A stretch of DNA of 64,000 nucleotides from Jeongeupia sp. USM3. GTDB taxonomy: Bacteria > Pseudomonadota > Gammaproteobacteria > Burkholderiales > Chitinibacteraceae. Positions within the stretch are counted from its first letter, which is position 1, and every line of letters starts with the position of its first letter. Below, piece by piece: positions 16,316 to 25,203 of this stretch. The DNA lies in NCBI RefSeq assembly GCF_001808185.1, contig NZ_CP017668.1, positions 3,472,001 through 3,536,000 on the forward strand, written 5' to 3'. The position numbers and the translations under genes were made by a program. The notes beneath the pieces are model-generated. The model saw only the letters and a list, made by a program, of their open reading frames with translations, searched no databases and had not been told where the DNA came from.

Positions 16316-17514
16316 ACGTGCGGCTGATCCAGTTCGTTCCCGAAACCCTGCCGACGCACCGGCCGGACGTGCAGGCGCTGTTCGCGCGCTATCTGCCGCG
16401 GCTGGGCATCCGCAACGACATCGTCGGTTACGCGGCGGGTGCGCCGGCGCCGGACTGGGGCGGCGGCGATTGTGTCGCCGTCGGTGCCGGGCGCGGCAAG
16501 CTCGGCGCGCATCTGCATTTCGCCGCCACGCTGCTAAAGGCCGGGCTCGATCGCCGTTACGATGTGCTGCAGGTGCGCGACATGGTCTGGGCCGGGGCGC
16601 TGGGGCTGTTGCTGGCCAGGCTGAGCGGCAAGCGCTTCTGCTACTGGATGTCGTTCCTGATGAGCGAAAGCCGGATGCGGCGCGCGCGCGACCGCAGCGA
16701 GAGCGTCGCGGCGTGGAAGCGGCCGCTGCTGTTCGCCAAGGGCTGGCTCGAATACCAGCTGCTGTACCGGCTGATCCTGCCGCTGGCCGACCATGTGTTC
16801 ACCCAGAGCGACGCGATGCGCGACTACGTCGCCGGTCGCGGAATTGCCGCGGCCAGGCTGTCGGCGGTGCCGATGGGCGTCGACCTCGAACGCGTCGCCG
16901 CGGTCACGCCGCAGCGCTGGCCCGGCTGGCCGGCCGGCAGCGAAGGCCCGGTTGTCTGCTATCTCGGTGCGCTCGACCGCCTGCGCGGGCTCGAGGTGCT
17001 GATCGACGCGATCGCGCAGTTGCAGGCCGCGGTACCCGGCGTGCGGCTGCTGCTGATCGGCGACGGCTCGCATCCGCCTGAGCGCGCCTTCCTCGAGCGG
17101 CGCGCGGCCGAGCTCGGCATCGCCGGACTGGTGTGCGTCACCGGCTGGCTGCCGAGCGAGCGGGCGTGGTCGCTGGTCGCCGGCTGCGATCTGGCGCTGT
17201 CCTACGTGCCGCGCGGCTTCCTGTTCGACGTGTCGTCGCCGACCAAGCTCGCCGAATATCTGTCGATCGGCATGCCGTCCGTCGCCAACGACTCACCCGA
17301 CCAGGCGGCCGTGCTCGGCGACTCCGAGCGCGGCTGGCTGACCGATGGCACGGCTTCCGGATTTGTCAAGTCAATTACGTTTGCATTACATGAGCCTGAT
17401 ATTGCGCGATTGCGCGCGGCCGATGGGCGGGCCTACATTGAGCAGCATCGCAGCTACGCTCGTCTGGCGGAGGGGGTGGCGGCGATCTATTTCCGACTCG
17501 CTGGAGCTCAATGA
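16312..17514 (+). CDS. glycosyltransferase family 4
   Basis: 400-residue GT-B glycosyltransferase. The N-terminal acceptor domain has RLIQFVPETLPTHRP near the start; the C-terminal domain has VCYLGALDRLRGLEVLIDA (~218), LLLIGDG and the donor-site motif SSPTKLAEYLSIGMPSVAND (~307). I start it at GTG 16312, which overlaps the preceding stop (GTGA). The longer upstream frame lies inside the neighbouring gene and is not needed by the fold. Part of the repeat-unit assembly set. Confidence 0.85.
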   Translation: MNVRLIQFVPETLPTHRPDVQALFARYLPRLGIRNDIVGYAAGAPAPDWGGGDCVAVGAGRGKLGAHLHFAATLLKAGLDRRYDVLQVRDMVWAGALGLLLARLSGKRFCYWMSFLMSESRMRRARDRSESVAAWKRPLLFAKGWLEYQLLYRLILPLADHVFTQSDAMRDYVAGRGIAAARLSAVPMGVDLERVAAVTPQRWPGWPAGSEGPVVCYLGALDRLRGLEVLIDAIAQLQAAVPGVRLLLIGDGSHPPERAFLERRAAELGIAGLVCVTGWLPSERAWSLVAGCDLALSYVPRGFLFDVSSPTKLAEYLSIGMPSVANDSPDQAAVLGDSERGWLTDGTASGFVKSITFALHEPDIARLRAADGRAYIEQHRSYARLAEGVAAIYFRLAGAQ

Positions 17515-19805
17515 TGACGCGCTCATTCCTCAAGGCCGCATGCCTGCTCGCGCTGGTGCAACTGTTCGGTTGCGGCAAGGGCCAGCCCGGTTTCGGGCCG
17601 ACCGATTCGTGGTTGCCGGCGGCGTCGGCCGCGACCCTTGCACCAGGTGCGGACGGCGTGTTCGGCGTGCCGCAGGACTGGCTGACGCTGAGCCGCCCCG
17701 AACTGGCGATCCAGCCGGGCAGCGCGCTGGACTTCAGCGGCCTGTTTCCGGCGCAGAGGATCGACGGGCCGGTCCGGATCGACGCCGACGGCCATTTCGC
17801 CAACGACGCCGGGCGCCTGCGCTTCAACTGCGCGGCGGCCAGCTTCAGCACGCCCTACGGCGGCTACCCGGATCACGACAAGGCACTGGCCTATGCGCGC
17901 CAGTACCGGATGGCCGGCTACAACCTGGTGCGTTTCCACTTTACCGATGCCAACCTGATGCACGGGCGCAAGTTCGATTTCGACTACAACCCCGAGCAGC
18001 TCGACCGCTTCTTCTTCTTCCTGAAGGCGCTGAAAGACCAGGGCATCTACTGGTACATCGACGCGATGACGTCGTGGAACGGTGCCAAGGGCGACGTGCA
18101 GCCGGACCGCTGGGTCGGCAAGTACAGCCTGAAGGCCGACGTCCATGTCGATCCGGCGGCACGCGAGCACTGGCTCGAGCTGGTCCGGACGCTGTACGGC
18201 CGCGTCAATCCGTATACCGGCACGACGACGCTGGCCGACGACGCGCTCGCCGGCGTGATCCAGGTCAACGAGGGCGGGCTGCACTTCCTGTCCATGGCCG
18301 GCCAGAAGATTCCGCTGTCAGTACGTCCCGGCCTGCGCGCATGGCTGGCGCAACGCTACGCGGCCGACCCGGAACGGTTCGGCGCCGTCTGGGGGCAGCC
18401 GTACTCGGCGATCGCCGACGAGACGCTGGTCCTGCCCGATCCGGTCAGCAGCACGCCGGCGATGACCGACGTGCTCGCCTACTTCAGCGAGCGCGAGCGC
18501 GACACCGCGAGCTGGATGAGCGCAAGGCTGCGCGAACTCGGCTATCGCGGCCCGGTCACCTCGTACGACAACAACCCGTCGCTGCAGGGCTGGCTCGGCC
18601 GCAACCAGTTCGACTGGGTCGACCTGCATGCCTACAACGGCGAGCCGACAACCTTCGTCAGCCCGGGCAGTACGCTGCGCAACACCAGCTCGTTCGATTC
18701 GCGGCTGCGCTACTACCAGCTGCTGGCGCAGAACCGGATCGCCGGCAAGCCGTTCACCGTCACCGAGTACGGCCAGCCGTTCTGGAGCGAATGGCGGCGC
18801 GAAGCCAGCCTGGTCATGCCGGCCTACGCCGCGCTGCAGGACTGGGACGGCCTGTGCCAGCACGCCAACAGCCCGGCCGAGCTTCGCTACGACCGCAGCG
18901 ACGGCTGGCACAAGGCACTGCGGCCGTACGCGATCGGCTATGACCCGGTTGCGGTGCTTGCCGAGCGGCTGACCGCGCTGCTGTACCGGCGCGGCGATCT
19001 GACTCCGGACAGCCAGCGGATCCGGCTGGTGCTTGGTGCGAGTGCCAATGACGCGGCGACGTTCAAGTACTGGGGCGTGACCGACAGCTACGGCGAGATC
19101 GGCCTGCTGCGCGGTATCGAGTCGGCGGCGACGGCGCTCGAGGCACCCGGCGTCCTCAACGTCAACGTCGATTCGCCGTCGAACTTCAGCCTGACGATGA
19201 GCGGCCTCGCGCGCCGTACCGGCCTGGTTCCCGCATCGCCGAAGGGCGGGATGGCGGCGCAACTGCCCGCCGGGCAACTGAACGAATCGCGGCCGGTCGA
19301 CGGCTATTTCCGCAGTCCCGGCGGCCAGATCGTCACCGACACCGTGGCGCGGAAGATGACGGTGCTCACGCCGCGCACCCAGGCGCTGCTGCTGCCGCAG
19401 GCCGGCGAGGCCGTGCCGGCCGGCGTGTTCAGGCGCTTGCGCGTCAACACGCCAATGCTGGTCGCGCTGTCGTCGCTCGACATGCAACCGCTCGCCCAGA
19501 CCGGGCAGGCGCTGCTGATGCTCGGCAGCGACGCGCTCAACAGCAATATCGGGTTCGACGACGCCGGCCGGACGACCTTGCGCCGGCTCGGCAGCTTTCC
19601 GCTGAAGATGCCGCCGTCGCAGGTCGCGCTGGAACTGGAACTCGGCGCGGCGACCGGCGCCAGCGCAACGGTGCTCAACCTCGACGGCAGCGCCGCGCGC
19701 AGCGTGCCGGTGTCGCTGCAGAACGGCGTGCTGGCGTTCGAGCTCGACGACACCGCCGCCGGCGCGGACCCGACCGTCTACGTGCAGCTGCAGATACAAC
19801 GATAA
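17511..19805 (+). CDS. exported clan-A glycoside hydrolase of the eps operon
   Basis: 764-residue secreted, probably lipid-anchored enzyme (hydrophobic leader ending LVQLFGC). The first ~450 residues form a TIM-barrel glycoside hydrolase of the GH5/GH39 type: the acid/base Glu254 follows Asn in IQVNEGG, and the nucleophile Glu419 is in FTVTEYGQPF, both placed as in clan GH-A. The C-terminal ~300 residues are beta-rich and unassigned. By analogy to hydrolases in other polysaccharide operons (PslG is one), it probably trims or releases the polymer in the periplasm. Its start overlaps the previous stop; a 25-base gap follows. Family membership within clan A is uncertain. Confidence 0.78.
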   Translation: MMTRSFLKAACLLALVQLFGCGKGQPGFGPTDSWLPAASAATLAPGADGVFGVPQDWLTLSRPELAIQPGSALDFSGLFPAQRIDGPVRIDADGHFANDAGRLRFNCAAASFSTPYGGYPDHDKALAYARQYRMAGYNLVRFHFTDANLMHGRKFDFDYNPEQLDRFFFFLKALKDQGIYWYIDAMTSWNGAKGDVQPDRWVGKYSLKADVHVDPAAREHWLELVRTLYGRVNPYTGTTTLADDALAGVIQVNEGGLHFLSMAGQKIPLSVRPGLRAWLAQRYAADPERFGAVWGQPYSAIADETLVLPDPVSSTPAMTDVLAYFSERERDTASWMSARLRELGYRGPVTSYDNNPSLQGWLGRNQFDWVDLHAYNGEPTTFVSPGSTLRNTSSFDSRLRYYQLLAQNRIAGKPFTVTEYGQPFWSEWRREASLVMPAYAALQDWDGLCQHANSPAELRYDRSDGWHKALRPYAIGYDPVAVLAERLTALLYRRGDLTPDSQRIRLVLGASANDAATFKYWGVTDSYGEIGLLRGIESAATALEAPGVLNVNVDSPSNFSLTMSGLARRTGLVPASPKGGMAAQLPAGQLNESRPVDGYFRSPGGQIVTDTVARKMTVLTPRTQALLLPQAGEAVPAGVFRRLRVNTPMLVALSSLDMQPLAQTGQALLMLGSDALNSNIGFDDAGRTTLRRLGSFPLKMPPSQVALELELGAATGASATVLNLDGSAARSVPVSLQNGVLAFELDDTAAGADPTVYVQLQIQR

Positions 19806-19830
19806 GGAACAAGCATGACCGGAGAGCAAA

Positions 19831-21057
19831 GTGCCCACGCTGTTGGCCGTCAATAACTACCACTACCGCCGCGGCGGCGCCGACGTCGTCTACCTCGAAC
19901 AGTCGCGGCTGCTACGCGAGCAGGGCTGGCACGTCGCCGACTTTGCGATGCAGCACCCGCGCAACGAGGCGAGCGACTACGGCGAGTACTTTGCCGAGGA
20001 AATCGAGTTCGGCCATGGCTACGGCGCGCTGACCAAGGCCAAGCACGCGGCCAAGATCATCTACTCGTTCGAGTCGGCGGCCAAGATCCGCCGGCTGATC
20101 GAGAAGGTGAAGCCCGACGTCGTCCATGCCCACAACGTCTACCATCACCTGTCGCCGTCGGTGCTCAAGGCCGCGCACGACTGCGGCGTGCCGGTGGTGC
20201 TGACCGCGCACGACCTCAAGTTGCTGTGCCCGGCGTACAGCATGCTCTCGCACGGCCGGGTCTGCGAGGACTGCAATACCCGCGGCCGCAAGGCGCTGCT
20301 GGAAAAACGCTGCCTGAAGGGATCGCTGGCGCTGAGCGGACTGATCTACCTCGAGTCGAGCCTGCATGACGCGCTGGGCCTGTACCGCAAGCACGTCGAC
20401 CGGCTGATCTCGCCGAGCCGTTTCCTCGCCGACAAGTTCGGCGAGTGGGGCTGGGATGGCGCACCGCTGGCACATGTGCCCAATTTTGCCGATGTCGGCG
20501 CGCTGCCGCCGCAGTACCGGCCGGGCCGGCACTTTCTCTATTTCGGCCGGCTCAGCCGCGAAAAGGGGCTGCTGACGCTGATCGACGCGGTCGCCAGCGC
20601 CGGGGTCGAGCTGTGGCTGGTCGGCACCGGCCCGCTCGAGGCGGAACTGCGGCAGCGCGCCGAGCAGACCGGCGCGAACGTGCGTTTCTGCGGCTTCCAG
20701 CAAGGCGACGCGCTGTGGCAACTGGTGCGCGACTGCCGCGCGATCGTACTGGCGTCGGAGTGCTACGAAAACGCGCCGCTGACGATCCTCGAGGCCTACG
20801 CCTGCGGCAAGCCGGCGATCGGCGCGGCGATCGGCGGCATTCCCGAGCTGATCCGGCCCGGCGAAACCGGGGCGGTATTCGACAGCGGCAACAGCGAAGA
20901 CCTCGCCCGCGTGCTACGTGACTATGCGGCAATGGCCGACGCCGATATCGCCGAACAGGGCGGCAGGGCGCGGGCGTGGGTCGAGCAGGATTTCACCGTC
21001 GAGCGTCACGTCGCACGCTTGCAGCAGGTTTATCGCGAGGTCGGGGTCAGGGTATGA
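19831..21057 (+). CDS. glycosyltransferase family 4
   Basis: 408-residue GT-B glycosyltransferase that begins with a substrate-binding loop (NNYHYRRGGADVVYLEQS) and has the donor motif ECYENAPLTILEAYACGKPAI (~309). Between ~131 and ~155 it has four cysteines (CPAYSML... VCEDCN... KRC), a pattern seen in a subgroup of GT4 enzymes and possibly a metal or structural site. The start is GTG 19831, with GGAGAG seven bases before it. It is coupled by ATGA overlap to the following transferase. Confidence 0.85.
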   Translation: MPTLLAVNNYHYRRGGADVVYLEQSRLLREQGWHVADFAMQHPRNEASDYGEYFAEEIEFGHGYGALTKAKHAAKIIYSFESAAKIRRLIEKVKPDVVHAHNVYHHLSPSVLKAAHDCGVPVVLTAHDLKLLCPAYSMLSHGRVCEDCNTRGRKALLEKRCLKGSLALSGLIYLESSLHDALGLYRKHVDRLISPSRFLADKFGEWGWDGAPLAHVPNFADVGALPPQYRPGRHFLYFGRLSREKGLLTLIDAVASAGVELWLVGTGPLEAELRQRAEQTGANVRFCGFQQGDALWQLVRDCRAIVLASECYENAPLTILEAYACGKPAIGAAIGGIPELIRPGETGAVFDSGNSEDLARVLRDYAAMADADIAEQGGRARAWVEQDFTVERHVARLQQVYREVGVRV

Positions 21058-22175
21058 AGCGGGAGCAATCGCCGGCAACGGGCCGGATCAAGGTCGCCAT
21101 CGTCGGCCTGCGCGGTTTTCCGGACGTGCAGGGCGGGGTCGAGCGCCACGTCGAGTCGCTGGCGCCGTTGCTGGTGAGCCAGGGCGCCGATGTCACGGTC
21201 TACGTGCGCGCACCGTACATGCGCCATGTGAAAGGGGATCACTGGCAGGGCGTGCGCTTCTGCCGGATCTGGTCGCCGGTCGGCAAGTCGACCGAAACGC
21301 TGGCGCACACGCTGCTCGCCGTACTCGCCGCGGCGTGGCAGCGCAACCGGGTGATCCATTTCCACGCGATCGGCCCGTCGTTCTTCGTCCCGCTGGCGCG
21401 GCTCTTGGGCATGAAAGTCGTGATGACGCATCACGGCCAGGACTACCAGCGGCAGAAATGGGGGCGCGGCGCGCGGCTGTTCCTGCGCACCGCCGAGCGA
21501 TTCGGCGTGCTCGGCGCCCACCGGGTGATCGTGATCTCGCAGCAATTGCGCCGCTGGGTCCAAACGGGCTTCGGCAAGGACGCAACGCTGATCCCGAACG
21601 GCGTGACCGCCTTTCCCGAAGGCAGCGGCGACGCCGGCCTGCTGCCGGCGATGGGACTGGAAGCGGGGCGCTACATCCTGCACGTCGGCCGCTTCGTGCC
21701 GGAAAAGCGCCACCACGACCTGATCGACGCCTTCCTGCGCCGGCCGCCGCCGGGGTGGAAGCTCGCCTTCGCCGGCGCGGCCGACCACGCCGACGCGTAC
21801 TCGGCATCGGTACTCGAACGCGCCGGCGACGACATCGTCTTTCTCGGCCGCAAGACCGCGACCGAGCTCGCCAGCCTCTACGCGCATTGCGGCGTCTTCG
21901 TGCTGCCGTCGTCGCACGAAGGGCTGCCGATCGCGCTGCTCGAGGCGCTGGGCCTTGGTGCACCGGCCATCGTCAGCGATATCGAACCGCATCTGGAAAT
22001 GCAGCTGCCTGCCGAGAGCTACTTCCCGCTCGGCGACACCGACGCGCTGGCCGAGCGCCTCGGCTGCTTCGCCACGGGCGGCCCGCGCTGGACCGCCTGG
22101 GCCGAACGCGTCCGCCGCGACTACGACTGGCACGCCGTCACCCGGCGGATACACGACGTGTACCGTGCGCTGTAG
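21054..22175 (+). CDS. glycosyltransferase family 4, last gene of eps locus
   Basis: 373-residue glycosyltransferase. The N-terminus has the GT4 subgroup motif VGLRGFPDVQGGVERHVESL (~17-36), a DUF1972/rhamnosyltransferase-like feature. The C-terminal domain has YILHVGRFVPEKRHHDLIDAF (motif start ~205) and SSHEGLPIALLEALGLGAP (~286). ATG 21054 overlaps the preceding stop. It is the last gene before the hairpin terminator at 22205-22231, so it closes the exopolysaccharide operon. Confidence 0.85.
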   Translation: MKREQSPATGRIKVAIVGLRGFPDVQGGVERHVESLAPLLVSQGADVTVYVRAPYMRHVKGDHWQGVRFCRIWSPVGKSTETLAHTLLAVLAAAWQRNRVIHFHAIGPSFFVPLARLLGMKVVMTHHGQDYQRQKWGRGARLFLRTAERFGVLGAHRVIVISQQLRRWVQTGFGKDATLIPNGVTAFPEGSGDAGLLPAMGLEAGRYILHVGRFVPEKRHHDLIDAFLRRPPPGWKLAFAGAADHADAYSASVLERAGDDIVFLGRKTATELASLYAHCGVFVLPSSHEGLPIALLEALGLGAPAIVSDIEPHLEMQLPAESYFPLGDTDALAERLGCFATGGPRWTAWAERVRRDYDWHAVTRRIHDVYRAL

Positions 22176-22204
22176 GTTGCCATCGTCAGCATCGGCGGAA
22201 ACTG

Positions 22205-22231
22205 AAAAGCCCCCTTGGACAGGGGGCTTTT
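22205..22231. terminator. bidirectional terminator between eps operon and tRNA-Ser
   Basis: Perfect 11-bp stem AAAAGCCCCCT / AGGGGGCTTTT with a 5-base loop (TGGAC). The A/T flanks give a U-tract in both directions. It lies 29 bases after the last eps gene and just beyond the 3' end of the convergent tRNA, so it can end both transcripts. Confidence 0.9.
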
Positions 22232-22238
22232 CGCAATC

Positions 22239-22328
22239 TGGCGGAAGCGGTGAGATTCGAACTCACGGGGGACGTAAATCCCCGACGGTTTTCAAGACCG
22301 CTGCCTTAAACCACTCAGCCACGCTTCC
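22239..22328 (-). tRNA. tRNA-Ser (anticodon TGA)
   Basis: Reads on the minus strand. The acceptor stem GGAAGCG/CGCTTCC, discriminator G and an encoded CCA are present. The anticodon loop CTTGAAA gives anticodon TGA (reads UCA/UCG). A long variable arm, typical of class II tRNA-Ser, and the T loop GTTCGAATC are visible. Total length is 90 nt including CCA. Confidence 0.95.
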
Positions 22329-22372
22329 AGCAAGCCGGCGATTCTATCAGAGTGGCCGGCGTCTGGCAGCCC

Positions 22373-23866
22373 TCAGGCGGCGAGTTTCTCCAGCACGGCG
22401 AAGCGGGCGAGGGCGCCGTGCAGCGTGGTCTCGACCGTGTTGCCGAGGCGGATGCGGTAGCGCTTGCTCTTGGCGCCGAGGCGGAATTCGCGGTGGTCGG
22501 CGTAGAAGGCCTGCGGCAGGATCAGCAGCCGGCCCTGTTGTTCGGTTTCGGCGACGTAGAGGCCGGCGCAGCTGCGCTCGCCGAGCATCGGCGTCAGCTC
22601 GACGGCGATCGGGCTGCCGGCCAGCGTTTCGATGCCGAGGTCGACGGTGCCGTCGGTCTTGCGGCTGATCCAGCGGACGATGCCGACGCTGAACGGTCGC
22701 CGGTCCTGCCCCTGGATGCCGAGCAGTTCGCCGACCTGCACGTCGTCACTGCCGGCGCGGCAGTGGATGCCCAGACCGTGGGCGCTTTCGTTGACGATCT
22801 CCCACTGGCGCGCGCGGCCGGCGCCGCGCAGCGCCTGTACCGCCTCGTCGAGGCCGCGCCAGACCGATACCGTCTGCTTGATCGTCTGGCGCTCGTGCCT
22901 GCGGACCGGCGGCGGCGTGTCGCGTGACCAGCGGGCGATCAGCCGGGCCAGCAGTTCGAGGCCGGCGGGCTGTGCCGATTCGTCGGGAAGCCCGTACTTC
23001 GCCGGCGCTGCGCCCTGCGCCAGCGCATCGTGGACGATCTGCAGGTGTTCGATCAGCGCATCGGTGGACCCGTAGCGCCAGTTGTCGCCGACCATGTCCC
23101 GGCGCAGCCGCTTGGGCGCGGTCGATCCGGCCAGATTGGCGGCGAACAGCTGGCGATTCGGGCGGATCTGCGATTCGAGCTCGATTTTTGCGCTCCAGCG
23201 GGCGAGCCACCGGCTGGCGAGTTCGATCTGGCCGGTCTGCAACTGCTCGGGGCCGGACAGCGCCAGCATCAGCACTTGCAGGTATTCGCGCCTGGCGTCG
23301 GTGAGTTCGCCGCCGGGATACGGCTGCTGCGGCGTCTGTGCGCAGCCGAGCGCCTCGGCATACTGGAACAGCCGGTGCAGCTGGCGCCAGCCGCCGGCAT
23401 CGACGTCCGCGTAACGCAGCATCGCCCAGCGGGCACGCTCGCCGGCGTAGATCAGCCCGCGCAGCACGTAAGGCTGCAGGTTGCGGTTGTGGCCGCTCTG
23501 CAGCGCCTGTTTGACGCACAGGCGATAGGCATCGGCCATTTCGCGCCAGAACGCCAGCAGTGTCGGCAGTATCTGGTGCGGCGCGGCGCCCTCGTCGATC
23601 AGCTCGCCGCGGTAGACGGCGACCAGGTGGGCCTGCAGCGAGCGGGCCTTCTCGTCGAGATAGGGGACGGTCCGCAGCCGCTCTTTCAGGCTGATGCCGG
23701 CGTTGCCGTTGAGCTGGTGCAGCGCGTGGACGATCTCGATCTGCGCCTGCAGGATGTCGCTCTCGGGCAGCGCCTGCATCAGCACGGTTGCCGACTTGTA
23801 GTCGTGGACGCCCTGCTGTTCGCTTCGGCCGAACAAAGCGCCGACCAGCGCCTTGAAATCAAACAT
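22373..23866 (-). CDS. PilZ-like conserved hypothetical protein
   Basis: 497-residue cytoplasmic protein without membrane segments. The long N-terminal ~350 residues are helical and unassigned. Near ~370 there is a PilZ-type signature NESAHGLGIH ([D/N]xSxxG), followed by beta-strands (VGELLGIQGQDRRPFSVGIVRW, a motif of that domain read in parts). I could not place a clear RxxxR motif, so binding of cyclic di-GMP is only a guess. ATG 23866 has AGGAG eight bases upstream. It lies next to the eps locus but on the opposite strand, separated by the tRNA; a role in polysaccharide control is possible but unproven. Confidence 0.6.
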   Translation of the reverse strand: MFDFKALVGALFGRSEQQGVHDYKSATVLMQALPESDILQAQIEIVHALHQLNGNAGISLKERLRTVPYLDEKARSLQAHLVAVYRGELIDEGAAPHQILPTLLAFWREMADAYRLCVKQALQSGHNRNLQPYVLRGLIYAGERARWAMLRYADVDAGGWRQLHRLFQYAEALGCAQTPQQPYPGGELTDARREYLQVLMLALSGPEQLQTGQIELASRWLARWSAKIELESQIRPNRQLFAANLAGSTAPKRLRRDMVGDNWRYGSTDALIEHLQIVHDALAQGAAPAKYGLPDESAQPAGLELLARLIARWSRDTPPPVRRHERQTIKQTVSVWRGLDEAVQALRGAGRARQWEIVNESAHGLGIHCRAGSDDVQVGELLGIQGQDRRPFSVGIVRWISRKTDGTVDLGIETLAGSPIAVELTPMLGERSCAGLYVAETEQQGRLLILPQAFYADHREFRLGAKSKRYRIRLGNTVETTLHGALARFAVLEKLAA

Positions 23867-23898
23867 GTCCGCTACTCCTGTCAGCTCTGCGGCCAAGC

Positions 23899-25077
23899 CT
23901 ATAGCGCATGCTTGTCCTGTGGCAAGGCTGACTTACAAAAGCGCGCGAGCCGGTCGCAAGCCTCGCCGAGCCGCTCGATCGGCTGGCTATAGGCGAAGCG
24001 CAGCATCGTCGGCGCGTGGCCAAAATCGAGTCCCGGCGTGACCGCGACGGCTTCGGCGGCGAGCAGCCCGGCCGCGAATGCCGCCGCGTCGGCGGTGAGG
24101 CGCGCGGCGTCGACCCACAGATAGAAGGCGCCTTCGGCCGGCGCGTTCAGCTTGAAGCCGAGTGCCGTCAGCCGCCGCGCCAGATAGTCGCGCCGGGCCT
24201 CGAGTTCCCGTCGCCGCGCTTCCAGAATCGCCAGCGTCGGCGCGTCGAACGCCGCCAGTGCCGCGTGCTGTGCCGGCGTCGGCGGCGCAAGGAAGAGGTT
24301 CTGTGCGAGTTTTTCCAGACCGGCGACCGCCCACTCGGGCGCGACCAGCCAGCCCAGCCGCCAGCCCGTCATCTGGAAGAACTTGGAGAAGCTGTTGACG
24401 ATGAACACGTCGTCGGCGACCGCGAGCGCCGTCTCGTGCGGCCGGCCATAAACCAGCCCCTGGTAGATCTCGTCGACGATCAGCGCGCCGCCGCGTTCGC
24501 GGCAGGCGGCGGCGAGCGCTGCGATCTCGGCCTGCTCGAGCACCGTGCCGGTCGGATTGGCCGGGCTGGCGACCAACGCCGCGACGGTGCGATCCGACCA
24601 GTGCGCGGCAAGGTCGCCGGCGAGCAACTGGTAGCGGCTCGCCGGGCCGACCGGCACGTTGACCGCCTTGCCCTCGAACAGCCGGACCAGATGGCGGTTG
24701 CACGGGTAGCCGGGGTCGGTCAGCAGCACCTCGTCGTCGCGGTCGACCAGCAGCGCGAGGATCAGTTGCAGCGCGCCCGATGCACCGGGGGTGACGATGA
24801 TCCGTCGCAGGTCGACGCTGACGCCGAAACGGCTGGCGTAGAAGCCGGCGATGGCGGCGCGCAGCTGCGGCAGGCCGCAGGCGCCGGTGTAAAAGGTCTG
24901 GTGATTCGCCAGCGCCGCGATGCCGGCATCGACGATCGGTTGCGGCGTCGGAAAGTCGGGCTCGCCGACTTCGAGATGGATGACGTCGCGGCCCGCGGCC
25001 TCGAGCGCCTGCGCGTCGGCAAGGATGCGCATGACGTGGAAAGGGGCGATCTCGGCAAGGCGGGAAGCTGGGGTCAT
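23899..25077 (-). CDS. class I/II pyridoxal-phosphate aminotransferase
   Basis: 392-residue fold-type I PLP enzyme. Family marks are VIHLEVGEPDFPTPQPI (~31), the phosphate loop GASGALQL (~98), ASPANPTGTV (~168) and the Schiff-base lysine in NSFSKFFQMTGWRLGW (~230). It transaminates an amino acid with 2-oxoglutarate or pyruvate; the closest resemblance is to aspartate/alanine-type enzymes, and substrate specificity cannot be read from sequence. It is a single gene, divergent from the ABC-F gene. Confidence 0.88.
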   Translation of the reverse strand: MTPASRLAEIAPFHVMRILADAQALEAAGRDVIHLEVGEPDFPTPQPIVDAGIAALANHQTFYTGACGLPQLRAAIAGFYASRFGVSVDLRRIIVTPGASGALQLILALLVDRDDEVLLTDPGYPCNRHLVRLFEGKAVNVPVGPASRYQLLAGDLAAHWSDRTVAALVASPANPTGTVLEQAEIAALAAACRERGGALIVDEIYQGLVYGRPHETALAVADDVFIVNSFSKFFQMTGWRLGWLVAPEWAVAGLEKLAQNLFLAPPTPAQHAALAAFDAPTLAILEARRRELEARRDYLARRLTALGFKLNAPAEGAFYLWVDAARLTADAAAFAAGLLAAEAVAVTPGLDFGHAPTMLRFAYSQPIERLGEACDRLARFCKSALPQDKHAL

Positions 25078-25080
25078 CTG

Positions 25081-25089
25081 TGTTAAAAT
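25081..25089 (+). promoter_or_regulatory. extended -10 element before ABC-F gene
   Basis: TGTTAAAAT matches an extended -10 (TGn-TAAAAT). No good -35 accompanies it. It is 115 bases upstream of the ABC-F start, just outside the divergent aminotransferase start. Confidence 0.35.
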
Positions 25090-25203
25090 CCGGCGAATTT
25101 CGCAAAACGATCAAGCACCTACCGGTGCCGGACATCGGGCTGCAGGCAAGGATTCTAAATCGCTTCGGCCGCTTCTGGCGCGCCACGACGGATATTTACA
25201 CCC

